Positions 17,073-24,757 of a stretch of DNA of 48,850 bases are shown in pieces; position 1 is the stretch's first letter; every line of letters begins with the position of its first letter. Source of the stretch: Candidatus Omnitrophota bacterium. Lineage in GTDB: Bacteria; Omnitrophota; Gorgyraeia; JAFGGP01. The stretch lies in the NCBI GenBank assembly GCA_016930485.1, contig JAFGGP010000026.1:1-48850 (forward strand), read 5' to 3'. Below the pieces are notes generated by a model. The model did no database searches. It saw nothing but the letters and a program-made list of their open reading frames with translations, and was not told the origin of the DNA. The translations under genes and the position numbers were made by a program.

Positions 17073-17101
17073 AACGTATTTTATTAAATGCTCGCGGTCA
17101 A
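17073..17101 (-). promoter_or_regulatory. Weak predicted promoter of the AbiGi-like gene
   Basis: On the minus strand TTGACC (17096-17101) is followed after 17 nt by TACGTT (17073-17078). The -35 matches 5 of 6 positions, the -10 only 3 of 6. It lies between the right iterons and the gene, so proteins bound to the iterons could affect it. Confidence 0.35.
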
Positions 17102-17120
17102 CTCCCACAACCGGCCTCTC

Positions 17121-17149
17121 GTAGTAGTTTTGTAGTAGATTTGTAGTAG
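17121..17149. repeat. Right-end iterons, GTAGTAG type (3 copies)
   Basis: GTAGTAG begins at 17121, 17132 and 17143, exactly 11 bp apart, with TTTT or ATTT between. A T-rich stretch and GGGCGTTTTTT follow, as at the left end (16141-16177), in the same orientation. They lie about 45 bp from the right att repeat. Confidence 0.7.
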
Positions 17150-17192
17150 TTTTTTACTTGGGCGTTTTTTAAGAATTGTCGTAACTCCTTTA

Positions 17193-17244
17193 AAATCAAG
17201 CGCGCCTGGCAGGATTCGAACCTGCGACACCTGGCTCCGGAGGC
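17193..17244 (-). repeat. Proximal att site inside intact tRNA-Arg
   Basis: This copy of the 52-bp direct repeat overlaps the 3' part of the intact tRNA gene (17201-17244) and 8 bp beyond it. It is identical to 15972-16023. The crossover must lie within this identity segment. Confidence 0.88.
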
Positions 17245-17274
17245 CAGTGCTCTAATCCCCTGAGCTACAGGCGC
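17201..17274 (-). tRNA. tRNA-Arg (anticodon CCG)
   Basis: Read on the minus strand the 74 nt fold into a complete cloverleaf. The acceptor stem GCGCCTG pairs fully with CAGGCGC, the D stem is GCTC/GAGC, the anticodon stem CTGGC/GCCAG encloses CTCCGGA (anticodon CCG), and the T stem GCAGG/CCTGC encloses TTCGAAT. The discriminator is G and CCA is not encoded. It follows the sugar-epimerase gene and its repeat and may be transcribed with it. It is the integration target of the adjacent island. Confidence 0.96.
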
Positions 17275-17278
17275 GCGT

Positions 17279-17346
17279 TTTTAGCTTTCAGCCGCAGCCA
17301 TCAGCCTCAAGCTGCTGAAAGCTGAGAGCTGATAGCTGAAGGCTTA
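17279..17346. repeat. GCTTTCAGC/GCTGAAAGC repeat between the epimerase gene and tRNA-Arg
   Basis: Closely related to 10603-10663: it begins TTTTAGCTTTCAGC and ends with AGCTGATAGCTGAAGGCTTATA directly at the stop codon of the epimerase gene. The arms AGCTTTCAGC and GCTGAAAGCT can form a hairpin. Confidence 0.75.
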
Positions 17347-17350
17347 TAGT

Positions 17351-18385
17351 TTATAGGATCTTTTTGTTCTTTTCAACCCATTCGATGAGGCGGTCGATGC
17401 CGTCACTCACCGAAATAGCCGGCTCCCATCCCAGTGCCGTCCTCACCTTGGTGAGGTTTGACACGTATACCTTCTGATCGCTCGGCCGCCAGTCGGCCAG
17501 CGAATACGAAAGTGTCCTGCCTGTTTTTTCCTTAAGGAGGCCAATCAGCTCAAGGAGAGAAAGCGTCAGCTCGCGGCCACCGCCGATATTAAATACCCCG
17601 TGCCTGAGCGGCCCTTTGATAAATATATCAAACGCCCTGACGAGGTCGCCGACATACAGAATATCCCTGAGCTGTTTCCCGTCGCCATAAATAGTGACCG
17701 GGCGGCCGAGGACCGCCGAGATAATAAAATGCGCTATCCAGCCCTGGTCTTCAAAACCAAACTGCCGTGTCCCGTAGGTGCACGACATCCTGAAAATCCC
17801 GCATTTCATGCCGTAGCTATAGCTGTATTCCTGGGCGTACAGTTCTCCGGCATACTTGCTCACTCCGTAGGGGGTATGGCCGGTACCGTCTATGGGCATC
17901 TCTTCGGTAATGCCATCGATCTCGGCAAACCGGTATCTCATCTTCTCTTCAATGAGCGGAAGCTGGGAAACGTGCTCTCCGTACACCTTATTTGTCGAAC
18001 AGTACACAAATGCCGCCTTGGGGGAAATGGTGCGCATTGCCTCCAGCACCGTAAATGTCCCCAAGGCATTAATGCTGAAGTCCTCGCGGGGATCCATTAT
18101 GGAAAACCCGACCCCCGGCTGTGCCGCGCAGTGTATGAGGGCATCGACGCCGCTGCCTATTGCCTCGGCTACGTCATCCGCATTTCTGATATCGCCCTTT
18201 ATCCTCGTAATTCCCTTGAGCGTCCCCAGATATTCCCAGTTATATTCGACGCTCTTTTTGTCCATGCCAAAGAGCCGGGAACGCATCAGGTTATCCAGAA
18301 TGACCACCTCCGCGCCACCTGACGCATAAAACTCCGCGGCATGAGAACCTACCATCCCCGCCCCGCCGGTTATCAATACTCTCAT
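17351..18385 (-). CDS. NAD-dependent sugar epimerase, CDP-paratose 2-epimerase-like
   Basis: A 344-residue extended short-chain dehydrogenase. GGAGMVGSH (7-15) binds NAD, STNKVYG (130-136) carries the active-site Thr, and Tyr173/Lys177 in YGVSK form the catalytic pair. The YNWEYL segment, CSTNKVYGEH, and CTYGTRQFGFEDQGWIAHF resemble CDP-paratose 2-epimerases, which make CDP-tyvelose. The rest of that pathway (CDP-glucose enzymes) is not in this window, so a related NDP-sugar substrate is equally possible. It starts 47 nt after the DUF502 gene and is followed by tRNA-Arg. The ATG sits close behind GAGGGGGT. Confidence 0.82.
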   Translation of the reverse strand: MRVLITGGAGMVGSHAAEFYASGGAEVVILDNLMRSRLFGMDKKSVEYNWEYLGTLKGITRIKGDIRNADDVAEAIGSGVDALIHCAAQPGVGFSIMDPREDFSINALGTFTVLEAMRTISPKAAFVYCSTNKVYGEHVSQLPLIEEKMRYRFAEIDGITEEMPIDGTGHTPYGVSKYAGELYAQEYSYSYGMKCGIFRMSCTYGTRQFGFEDQGWIAHFIISAVLGRPVTIYGDGKQLRDILYVGDLVRAFDIFIKGPLRHGVFNIGGGRELTLSLLELIGLLKEKTGRTLSYSLADWRPSDQKVYVSNLTKVRTALGWEPAISVSDGIDRLIEWVEKNKKIL

Positions 18386-18432
18386 ACCCCCTCATCTTTC
18401 TTTGGCGTGCCTCACTATGGGGCATGCGGTCT

Positions 18433-19032
18433 TTAGGTATATTGCATCTTTTCGGGCCCGATAATCCCGCCCGAGATGATCATTTTCATGGCTTCTTCAA
18501 TAGACCAATGCGGATCCTTAGTCTGAGATTCCTTTAGAATGACCAAGAAACCGGAGGTCGGATTGGGGACAGTGGGGATAAAGACCTTTAAGAAGTCTTC
18601 CCCGGTCTGCCTGTCGCTGAGGCGGCCTGTAACAAATCCGACAACCCAGGCACCGGGCTTAAAATAATCGACCAGTACTGCTTTTTTGAATATCTGTCTC
18701 TCAGGGAGAGATAGCGTATTTGACAGCTGTTTTCCGACCTGATACGTCGTGTTGATGAGCGGGATGCGGCTTGTGATATCATCCAGTATGCCAAACAGTC
18801 TTTTGCCGAGCACATTGCTAGCAACCATACCGGTAAGGTATAATACAATAACAAACAAAAGTAATCCGAGGCCGGGGACGCGATAACCGATATATTGATC
18901 CACCAGCTCCATAACCCGCTTATCGATAAAAACGTAGATAATCCGTATGGTAAAAATGGTCAGTCCTAATGGTATCAATGCAAGTAATCCTCTAAAGATA
19001 TACAGCTTTACATGCATAAGAACTGTTTTCAT
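18433..19032 (-). CDS. DUF502 family membrane protein
   Basis: A 199-residue protein with two membrane helices (about 11-34 and 49-75) and a cytoplasmic or periplasmic C-terminal domain. Motifs typical of DUF502 are seen: RGLLALIPLGLTI at the first helix, IPLINTTYQVGKQL, FIPTVPNPTSGFLVIL, and the late EEAMKMIISGG. The function of the family is not known. The ATG at 19032 follows AAAGGAG; the frame is open further upstream but without a better start. A 166-nt gap separates it from the HprK-like gene, in which no clear promoter was found. Confidence 0.88.
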   Translation of the reverse strand: MKTVLMHVKLYIFRGLLALIPLGLTIFTIRIIYVFIDKRVMELVDQYIGYRVPGLGLLLFVIVLYLTGMVASNVLGKRLFGILDDITSRIPLINTTYQVGKQLSNTLSLPERQIFKKAVLVDYFKPGAWVVGFVTGRLSDRQTGEDFLKVFIPTVPNPTSGFLVILKESQTKDPHWSIEEAMKMIISGGIIGPEKMQYT

Positions 19033-19198
19033 GGAATAACCATCTCCTTTGATAAGATAAAGTTGCAATAGTCGCGAGGTGCTGCCCGCCCGCCCAAAAA
19101 AAAGTCGTTCACGTGCCACCTCCCAAGAGTAACGCATTGCCTCTGAGGGCAGACAGTGATATGGATTGCCTGTAGTATGAGAGAACGACACATATCGA

Positions 19199-20257
19199 TT
19201 ACGTGCCCTCAAGCCAACTCAAAATAGTGTGTGCCAGTGTCTCTATATCGCCGTCCCGCTTCACGCGCAAAATTGCCGAACGCGCACCAGAGAGCAGTTT
19301 CACTAATTTCTCCCGCCGTGAACTATCGATCGCCGCATCGGGACGCAGCATGCTCATACAGGAAACAAAAGGCTGATAACCGCCGATCTCGCCCGTCAGG
19401 TGATTGGCGGCCAGGATAAAATGAGCGCATTGCTCTGCGGAGATCGGAATAATCTCGGTGCGGTCACCACATACCGGAAGAAACACGGCCTTAACCGCTG
19501 TAGCTTCATCAAGGCAGGCATTGCCCAGCTCATAAAACCCCTTTTGCGCCTTCCCCATACGTATTTTTCGCAACGAAAGACGGCTCATAAAAGGCAAGGC
19601 TGTGCTGTGCAATCTGATCGGTTCGGGCATAGTGACAACGCCGGTCTCTGTGTAACACAGTATATTGTCGGAGATCAGTTCGCCGTCATATCCTAGAAAC
19701 GCAAGGGCTAAGGTAGTTTTTCCTATTCCCTCCAGTCCCGCAAAAACAACCGCGCTGTCTCCTAACCGAACGGCAGAGCCATGCAAAAAATGCACTCCTT
19801 TTGCGGTTTCCAAATAGTACCATGCGGGATAATAGACCAGTTGATACGTAAGTTCGAAGAGGCGCAGGCTTCCGGAAGAACCCAGTAGTTCCTTTGTGAC
19901 GTCTTTTATCACTTTGCGCTGAAAAAGCGACTCGACAAGAAACCGGTTCTTTTGCCAGGTAGCGATAATCCGTAATCGGCGGCCTCTCAACTTCTGCACC
20001 CAGCAGATCTCGTTTTCTGAACGCACAATACTGCCCCCTACCCGGTCGGGGAAACGTTCGGTGCGTTCGGCACGCAGCGGACGAGAACCCCATAGCTCAT
20101 TCAGCCAAAGTCCGTTTATATCGATATCGACGTCGTCCCGGCTGTCCGGCGTAAGCAATTTTCCAAAGTGCATATCCAGATATTCTTTCCATGGAAGATA
20201 ATCGGTGCTGATCCGCACCTTTGCACCCGCTATAGCAAACCTTCCTGCGATATACAT
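19199..20257 (-). CDS. HPr-kinase-like P-loop protein
   Basis: A 352-residue protein. The second half has the HprK C-terminal-like kinase core: FLHGSAVRLGDSAVVFAG, the P-loop GLEGIGKT (174-181) and an ISDN acidic segment (196-199). The first 150 residues do not match the HprK N-terminal domain, and no HPr or PTS gene is nearby, so it is not a true HPr kinase. Such proteins are often found with peptide- or glycan-modification genes, substrate unknown. It begins 20 nt after the RtcB-like gene with a GGGAG site and is probably cotranscribed with it. Confidence 0.75.
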   Translation of the reverse strand: MYIAGRFAIAGAKVRISTDYLPWKEYLDMHFGKLLTPDSRDDVDIDINGLWLNELWGSRPLRAERTERFPDRVGGSIVRSENEICWVQKLRGRRLRIIATWQKNRFLVESLFQRKVIKDVTKELLGSSGSLRLFELTYQLVYYPAWYYLETAKGVHFLHGSAVRLGDSAVVFAGLEGIGKTTLALAFLGYDGELISDNILCYTETGVVTMPEPIRLHSTALPFMSRLSLRKIRMGKAQKGFYELGNACLDEATAVKAVFLPVCGDRTEIIPISAEQCAHFILAANHLTGEIGGYQPFVSCMSMLRPDAAIDSSRREKLVKLLSGARSAILRVKRDGDIETLAHTILSWLEGT

Positions 20258-20277
20258 AGCATATCTCCCTGATCGCG

Positions 20278-21768
20278 CTATCCCTTTATCACCGCCAACG
20301 GCTGAAGTTTTAAGACCGGGCGGGCAAGCTGAAATCGATGCACCGCCTCGATGACCAAATCCACATCCTTATAGGCGTAGGGCGCCTGAACAGACATAGA
20401 TTCTGAGCCGACCTTAAAAAGCTTGATATCCCTCTCCTCCAGAAAGGCCTTAACCGAATCGTCGCTGTATTTTCCCCTTGCCTCCGCTTTATTAAGATAT
20501 CTGCCGGCGCCGTGATTTATCGAATAGCAAGACTCCCTAACGCCTGGCAAGGTCGTACATATATAAGAAGGCATGCCCATGGCACCGGGCATCAGTAGGG
20601 GCTGGCCTGTTTTTGAGTAAACCGTATCCCCAGGAAACGCCGACGCCGGAAGCGCGCAACTCGCCCCTGATCGATGAACCCACATGCGTTTTCCGTCGAT
20701 ACATTCTTCCTTGATGGATTCATGAGAAACATCGTAAATCAAACGCCATGTAACATCGCCGACGCACCGGCTTAAAAGTCTTCTCATGTCGTTAGCCAAA
20801 CTCAGACGGTTGACAACACAGTAATTTTCGATAGCAAGTGCGGCGCAATAATAGCGGCGTCCCTCGGCAGAGTAGGCATCGATGCCCCTCTGCGATGTAT
20901 CGCAGAAATAATCGTGCCACATTGCCCCGAGATGCATGAAACGGCGCGAAGCGGCATGAAAATATACTTTTCTTAACAGCTGCTTTTTGTTGAGGTTGCC
21001 GCATTCTCCAACATAATATTTTCCAAAACGCGGGCTCAGGGCACCCGAATCGGCATGTACCATGAAAATAATCTGGTCTTTTTTTAGTCCCCACATGTCG
21101 GCTATCGGCGCGTCATATATATCGATAACACGCTGCATCTCGATAAAATGATTGCCTATGGCACCCAGGCAGCCAAATTTTTTCAGACCGCCACTGTAGA
21201 CGTCCGAGGGAATGGCCTTTTTGACGTCTCTCTTTGAAAAATGGGTGTCCCTGAGAAAATTGCCGTTATTTTCTATATGATACAATGTCTCCCCGGGCAA
21301 GGAAAAGGCATCTAAGGCCCATTCGGCCCCGTTATATAAAATATCGTCAAGGGTGTGGCACTCAAGGCGGACAGTGGAACCCCGCACATCGGGAACCTTT
21401 TTTATGAACGTATTAAATACAGAATCGACCATCTCGGAAGATACATCCGAATAAGAAAGGGACGTCGCTATAGCCTGCATGCCGCAGCCAACACGTTTGC
21501 CTATCACCGAGGGATGGATATACGAATGAGTAAAAAATGCCATGCCGGTAGGAAACGGATGGAGCTCCTTCGAATGCAGATCCGGGAGAAGGGCAATCTC
21601 CTGAATATCGTACAACCCTGATAATCTTTCAATCTGTTCCTTCGCCCTCGGACCAGGCTCAAGCTCCGGCGTTAAAAATGACCGAATGAAAGGGCCTTTG
21701 GGCGATCTGTAGGATGTAACAGTACTTTCCTGGTGGCTGTATCCCTCACTCTTTTTATCATCGAACAT
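20278..21768 (-). CDS. rtcB: Divergent RtcB-family RNA ligase with one metal ligand changed
   Basis: RtcB seals RNA 2',3'-cyclic phosphate ends to 5'-OH ends using GTP and Mn. This 496-residue protein keeps PDLHS (62-66), Cys95, the GNHFIEMQ segment (205-212), His238, His349, the WVHRSGA and PGAMGMPSY guanylylate-binding segments, and the nucleophile-type His419 in SINHGAGR. However, the metal ligand aspartate in the usual VGxDxxCG motif is Arg92 here (IGKRVGCGM). It is also longer and clearly diverged. No RtcA or archease gene is adjacent; it lies between glycosyltransferases and an HprK-like kinase. The ATG at 21768 has AGGGG 7 nt upstream; a GTG at 21795 is possible. Confidence 0.82.
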   Translation of the reverse strand: MFDDKKSEGYSHQESTVTSYRSPKGPFIRSFLTPELEPGPRAKEQIERLSGLYDIQEIALLPDLHSKELHPFPTGMAFFTHSYIHPSVIGKRVGCGMQAIATSLSYSDVSSEMVDSVFNTFIKKVPDVRGSTVRLECHTLDDILYNGAEWALDAFSLPGETLYHIENNGNFLRDTHFSKRDVKKAIPSDVYSGGLKKFGCLGAIGNHFIEMQRVIDIYDAPIADMWGLKKDQIIFMVHADSGALSPRFGKYYVGECGNLNKKQLLRKVYFHAASRRFMHLGAMWHDYFCDTSQRGIDAYSAEGRRYYCAALAIENYCVVNRLSLANDMRRLLSRCVGDVTWRLIYDVSHESIKEECIDGKRMWVHRSGASCALPASAFPGDTVYSKTGQPLLMPGAMGMPSYICTTLPGVRESCYSINHGAGRYLNKAEARGKYSDDSVKAFLEERDIKLFKVGSESMSVQAPYAYKDVDLVIEAVHRFQLARPVLKLQPLAVIKG

Positions 21769-21804
21769 CGTAAAGCCCCTTACAAACGGCGACACCCCTG
21801 ATTG

Positions 21805-22572
21805 TCATTGTGTATCCGTATCCTTGAACAGTTCTCTGTACTTGGCGTAACTCAAAAGCTGGTATAGCCCTCCGAAAACGGCTACGATAAAACCAACAAA
21901 ACCGTCTTTGTACCCCCTCTTAGCTATGTATGTCCTCAAAAATCTATCGCATGTCTTTCGAAGACAAGAAAAAACGCCTATCGTTCTTTTGTCCTTCACC
22001 CATTTCCTTGCCTCAAGGGTGGTCTGGGCGTTTAAAGAAGTGACAAAATCGGCGATGCCTCTGTAAGAATAATGTATAACATCTCCGTCCAGATGACCGC
22101 AACTCCCCCGTAGCAACGCACGCGGATGCACCTCAACCTCCTCGTACTGGAAAAAGTTTTTATCAAAAAACCGTAATTTTCTCCCCGGATACCAGCCGCC
22201 GTACCGAATCCAGTAATCGCCTATGTACGTCTTTATCGGAACAGTATACCCCTTATGTTCGATTTCGCGGGATATTGTTTTTTCTAAATCTTGCCTGAGT
22301 TCATCCGTAATCCTCTCATCCGCATCGAGACTGAAAACCCAATCGAAGGAACTGTGCGCATACGCCCAATTTCTATGCGTGCCTTCTATATCCATGCGCC
22401 GTTGCAGGACGCGCGCGCCCAACCTCTTGGCAACCGCAACGGTGCTATCCGCGCTAAAATCATCCACCACCAAGACCTCGCCCGCCCACAGTGCACTCTC
22501 GATGCATCCGGCAATATGCCCTTCTTCATTTTTGGCGATAATGACTACTGATATCGGGATTTGTGCTGCCAT
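21805..22572 (-). CDS. Glycosyltransferase family 2, WaaE/KdtX-like
   Basis: A 255-residue GT-A enzyme. The N-terminus reads ISVVIIAKNEEGHIAGCIESALWAGEVLVVDDFSADST, with the later FSLDADERI metal-binding DxD and a GGWYPGRKLRFF acceptor segment, the pattern of lipopolysaccharide core glucosyltransferases of the WaaE group. A hydrophobic stretch near the C-terminus (GFVGFIVAVFGGLYQLLSY) suggests membrane contact. It overlaps the preceding GT2 gene by 28 nt, which indicates translational coupling. The sugar added is not known. Confidence 0.88.
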   Translation of the reverse strand: MAAQIPISVVIIAKNEEGHIAGCIESALWAGEVLVVDDFSADSTVAVAKRLGARVLQRRMDIEGTHRNWAYAHSSFDWVFSLDADERITDELRQDLEKTISREIEHKGYTVPIKTYIGDYWIRYGGWYPGRKLRFFDKNFFQYEEVEVHPRALLRGSCGHLDGDVIHYSYRGIADFVTSLNAQTTLEARKWVKDKRTIGVFSCLRKTCDRFLRTYIAKRGYKDGFVGFIVAVFGGLYQLLSYAKYRELFKDTDTQ

Positions 22573-23651
22573 AGTCGTTTCATCTCCTCGCCGTCAGGAT
22601 TGACATACATATCAGCGTGATGCAGAAATCGCACTGTTTTTATCCACTTCGCAAAAAGAGGGCTGTCGGTAAAAATCAAATCGTACTTTTTTTTCTTGGT
22701 TAGTATCTTCGTTGCCGCGCGACATGACAGACCCGGCCCCGGACTATTAAATAGCCGTATATTACCATGTTCAACCATATTATGCATGCGAAAAATATCG
22801 CTCCCCTGTAATAGCCTGCCGTGCCTGAAAAAAATATGAATGAACGAACCCTTGGTGCCGAGCCAGGCATTGTTTTTTAACATATTCCCGAAGGACTTGC
22901 CCTGAATATCCCTGTTAAAAATGACGTTTATTATTCTTAACGGTCTGCCCCATTTTTTAAAAAACCGCTCCTGATTTTCTTTAAATAACTTTTCTTTTTC
23001 CTCCCCTATTTCATTAACAGAGCTGTGTTCTCTGTGAAAAACATACGCCCCTTTAGCCAACACACACTGAAAACCCCGCTCGACGGCACTCCGAGAATAA
23101 TCCGTATCCTCAAAAAAGAGGCTGTATCGCTCTTCGTCCAGATAGCCTATCTGATCGATCACCTCTCTTTTAATCAGCATGCAGAATCCGACACAGGCGC
23201 CATTTATCACATAGGTCCCCCTGTCTTTGGAGCGCCGCGCAGCCACGTCGTATATGTCCTCGCCGGGCGCGGGATACACCCCAAAATTGTTGCTGTGCGG
23301 GTTGATGAGGCCGATTTTTTTATGCATCTCTCCCACACGAATCATCTCTGTCAGCCAGCCCGGCGCAACAACGACATCATTATTCAACAAACAAACATAA
23401 GGGGCGCTTGAGGCCTTCATGCCTCTATTCATGCCTCTTGCAAACCCTTCGTTCTTTTCATTTCGAAGCAGCAGAACGTTGACCAGTTCAGTATCCTGAA
23501 CCGTCTCCAGATATTTCTGCACGCCGGTCTCGCTGCCGTTATCAACAATGATAAGGCGTGTCCTGACCAGTGTATTCTCGAAAATGCTGTCTATGCACTT
23601 TTTGGTCAGCTCGTACTGATTCCACACAAGAAGAACGATATCACAGTTCAT
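22545..23651 (-). CDS. Glycosyltransferase family 2, rhamnosyltransferase-like
   Basis: A 368-residue GT-A enzyme: IVLLVWNQYELTKKCIDSIFENT, LIIVDNGS, NEGFARGMNRGM, CLLNNDVVV (the DxD-type region) and GFCMLIKREVIDQIGYLDEERYSLFFEDTDYS, all typical of WbbL/GT2 rhamnosyltransferases. The last 120 residues are unrelated to the catalytic domain, rich in Lys and aromatic residues, and contain no recognised motif. It overlaps the upstream epimerase gene by 4 nt (ATGA). The nearby dTDP-rhamnose genes fit a deoxyhexose donor, but this is inference. Confidence 0.87.
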   Translation of the reverse strand: MNCDIVLLVWNQYELTKKCIDSIFENTLVRTRLIIVDNGSETGVQKYLETVQDTELVNVLLLRNEKNEGFARGMNRGMKASSAPYVCLLNNDVVVAPGWLTEMIRVGEMHKKIGLINPHSNNFGVYPAPGEDIYDVAARRSKDRGTYVINGACVGFCMLIKREVIDQIGYLDEERYSLFFEDTDYSRSAVERGFQCVLAKGAYVFHREHSSVNEIGEEKEKLFKENQERFFKKWGRPLRIINVIFNRDIQGKSFGNMLKNNAWLGTKGSFIHIFFRHGRLLQGSDIFRMHNMVEHGNIRLFNSPGPGLSCRAATKILTKKKKYDLIFTDSPLFAKWIKTVRFLHHADMYVNPDGEEMKRLWQHKSRYQ

Positions 23652-24757
23652 CGGATTAACGAACGCCTGTTCAGTTCCTGCTGCGCCACCTCAATACGGT
23701 CCTCTGCCTTCACGTCCCGCGTTCCGGCAAGGAGTTCTTTGAAGCCTTCCGCAAGGGTGACCGACGGCGCATAGCCCAAAGCGGTTATTTTTGATATGTC
23801 CGCATAGCAGTGACGGATATCGCCGATCCGGAACTTGTGTTCGACGGTGGGATCGACGCGCTCCCCGGTCAGTGTGATAAGGGTATTGGCTATGTCCAGT
23901 ATGGTCGTCAGACGGCCCGTGCCGACATTGAAGATCCCGTAGTCAAAACGGGTGTCGGAGAGGGCAAGGAGATTTGCCCGAACAATATCGTCGACATAGA
24001 CAAAATCACGCGCCTGAAGTCCGTCTTCAAAGATGAGAGGCGGCTTTTTGTTTTTAATTCTCGAAAGAAAAATAGCACACGCCCCGGTATAGGGATTTGA
24101 CAGGGATTGCCGCGGTCCGTATACATTAAAATACCTGAGGGCAACCACCGGTATTTTATAGGAGACGCCTATCATCATGCACATCTCCTCTTGATCTTTT
24201 TTTGAAAGCGCATAAATGGACGTTGCCATGAGCGGTTTGTTCTCGGTGGTCGCAACCGGCGTCACCGTCTTCCCGCACAGGGGGCACTCTGCCTCCCACT
24301 TCCTCAGGATGAGCTGCGACTCGGCACGAAGAGAAGGATATATCTCGCCACAGTCCGGGCACCTGTAGGTGCCCTCGCCGTAAATGCTCATGGAGCTAGC
24401 TATGATACATTTCCGGATCGAGTGCCTTTCGTTGACCAGACAATCACAAAGATAGGCTGTTCCTAACGTATTGACATCAATATACTTAGAAATCTGATAC
24501 ATTGACTGGGCCACGCCGACACTCGCTGCCTCGTGAAAGACCACTTCATTGCGCCGAAGGAGAGAAATCCAGGTATCTCTGTTTCTCACATCGCCTTCAA
24601 TATACTCGGCCTCGCTATTGAGATAAGGCGGCCGTCTGCCCTGATGCACCTGTGGTTCAAAGTTGTCCAGAACAGTAACGGCATGCCCCTGTCTCACCAG
24701 CGCATCAACAAGGTGAGAGCCAATAAAACCGGCTCCGCCGGTAACTAATATTTTCAT
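23648..24757 (-). CDS. dTDP-L-rhamnose 4-epimerase-like protein with zinc-ribbon insertion
   Basis: A 369-residue extended [11 protein letters not shown] (7-14), SSMSIYGEG, and catalytic Tyr182/Lys186. Between the active-site Ser and Tyr it carries an insertion with two Cys pairs (133/136 and 158/161, CPDC and CPLC). The layout and the segments SNPYTGACAIFLSR and EDGLQARDFVYVDD resemble the WbiB-type enzymes that turn dTDP-L-rhamnose into dTDP-6-deoxy-L-talose. GAAAGGAG-type ribosome site (AAAGGAG, 5 nt spacer). It heads a run of GT2, GT2 and RtcB, after a 320-nt repeat block. Confidence 0.83.
   Translation of the reverse strand: MKILVTGGAGFIGSHLVDALVRQGHAVTVLDNFEPQVHQGRRPPYLNSEAEYIEGDVRNRDTWISLLRRNEVVFHEAASVGVAQSMYQISKYIDVNTLGTAYLCDCLVNERHSIRKCIIASSMSIYGEGTYRCPDCGEIYPSLRAESQLILRKWEAECPLCGKTVTPVATTENKPLMATSIYALSKKDQEEMCMMIGVSYKIPVVALRYFNVYGPRQSLSNPYTGACAIFLSRIKNKKPPLIFEDGLQARDFVYVDDIVRANLLALSDTRFDYGIFNVGTGRLTTILDIANTLITLTGERVDPTVEHKFRIGDIRHCYADISKITALGYAPSVTLAEGFKELLAGTRDVKAEDRIEVAQQELNRRSLIR

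Larger units (their letters stand above)
15972..17244. mobile_element. Mini-island integrated in tRNA-Arg(CCG), carrying an AbiGi-like gene
   Basis: The element is bounded by 52-bp direct repeats of the tRNA-Arg 3' part, with the intact tRNA restored at the right end. The interior (about 1.17 kb) is visibly AT-rich compared with its neighbours and holds one gene, an AbiGi-family protein, plus GTAGTAG iterons near each end. No integrase, excisionase or replication gene is present, so the element is either a satellite moved by an integrase in trans or a deletion remnant. The direct repeats and the tRNA arrangement are seen; the mobility is inferred. Confidence 0.8.

Noticed and set aside
16141-17149. 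CRISPR-like repeats
   Set aside because: The units are 7 bp with 4-bp gaps, far too short for a CRISPR array, and no cas gene is near.
17600-18322. 240-residue plus-strand reading frame
   Set aside because: It is antisense to a sugar epimerase gene with intact motifs.
19199-20257. True HPr kinase/phosphorylase
   Set aside because: Only the P-loop core fits; the N-terminal domain and any HPr or PTS gene are missing.
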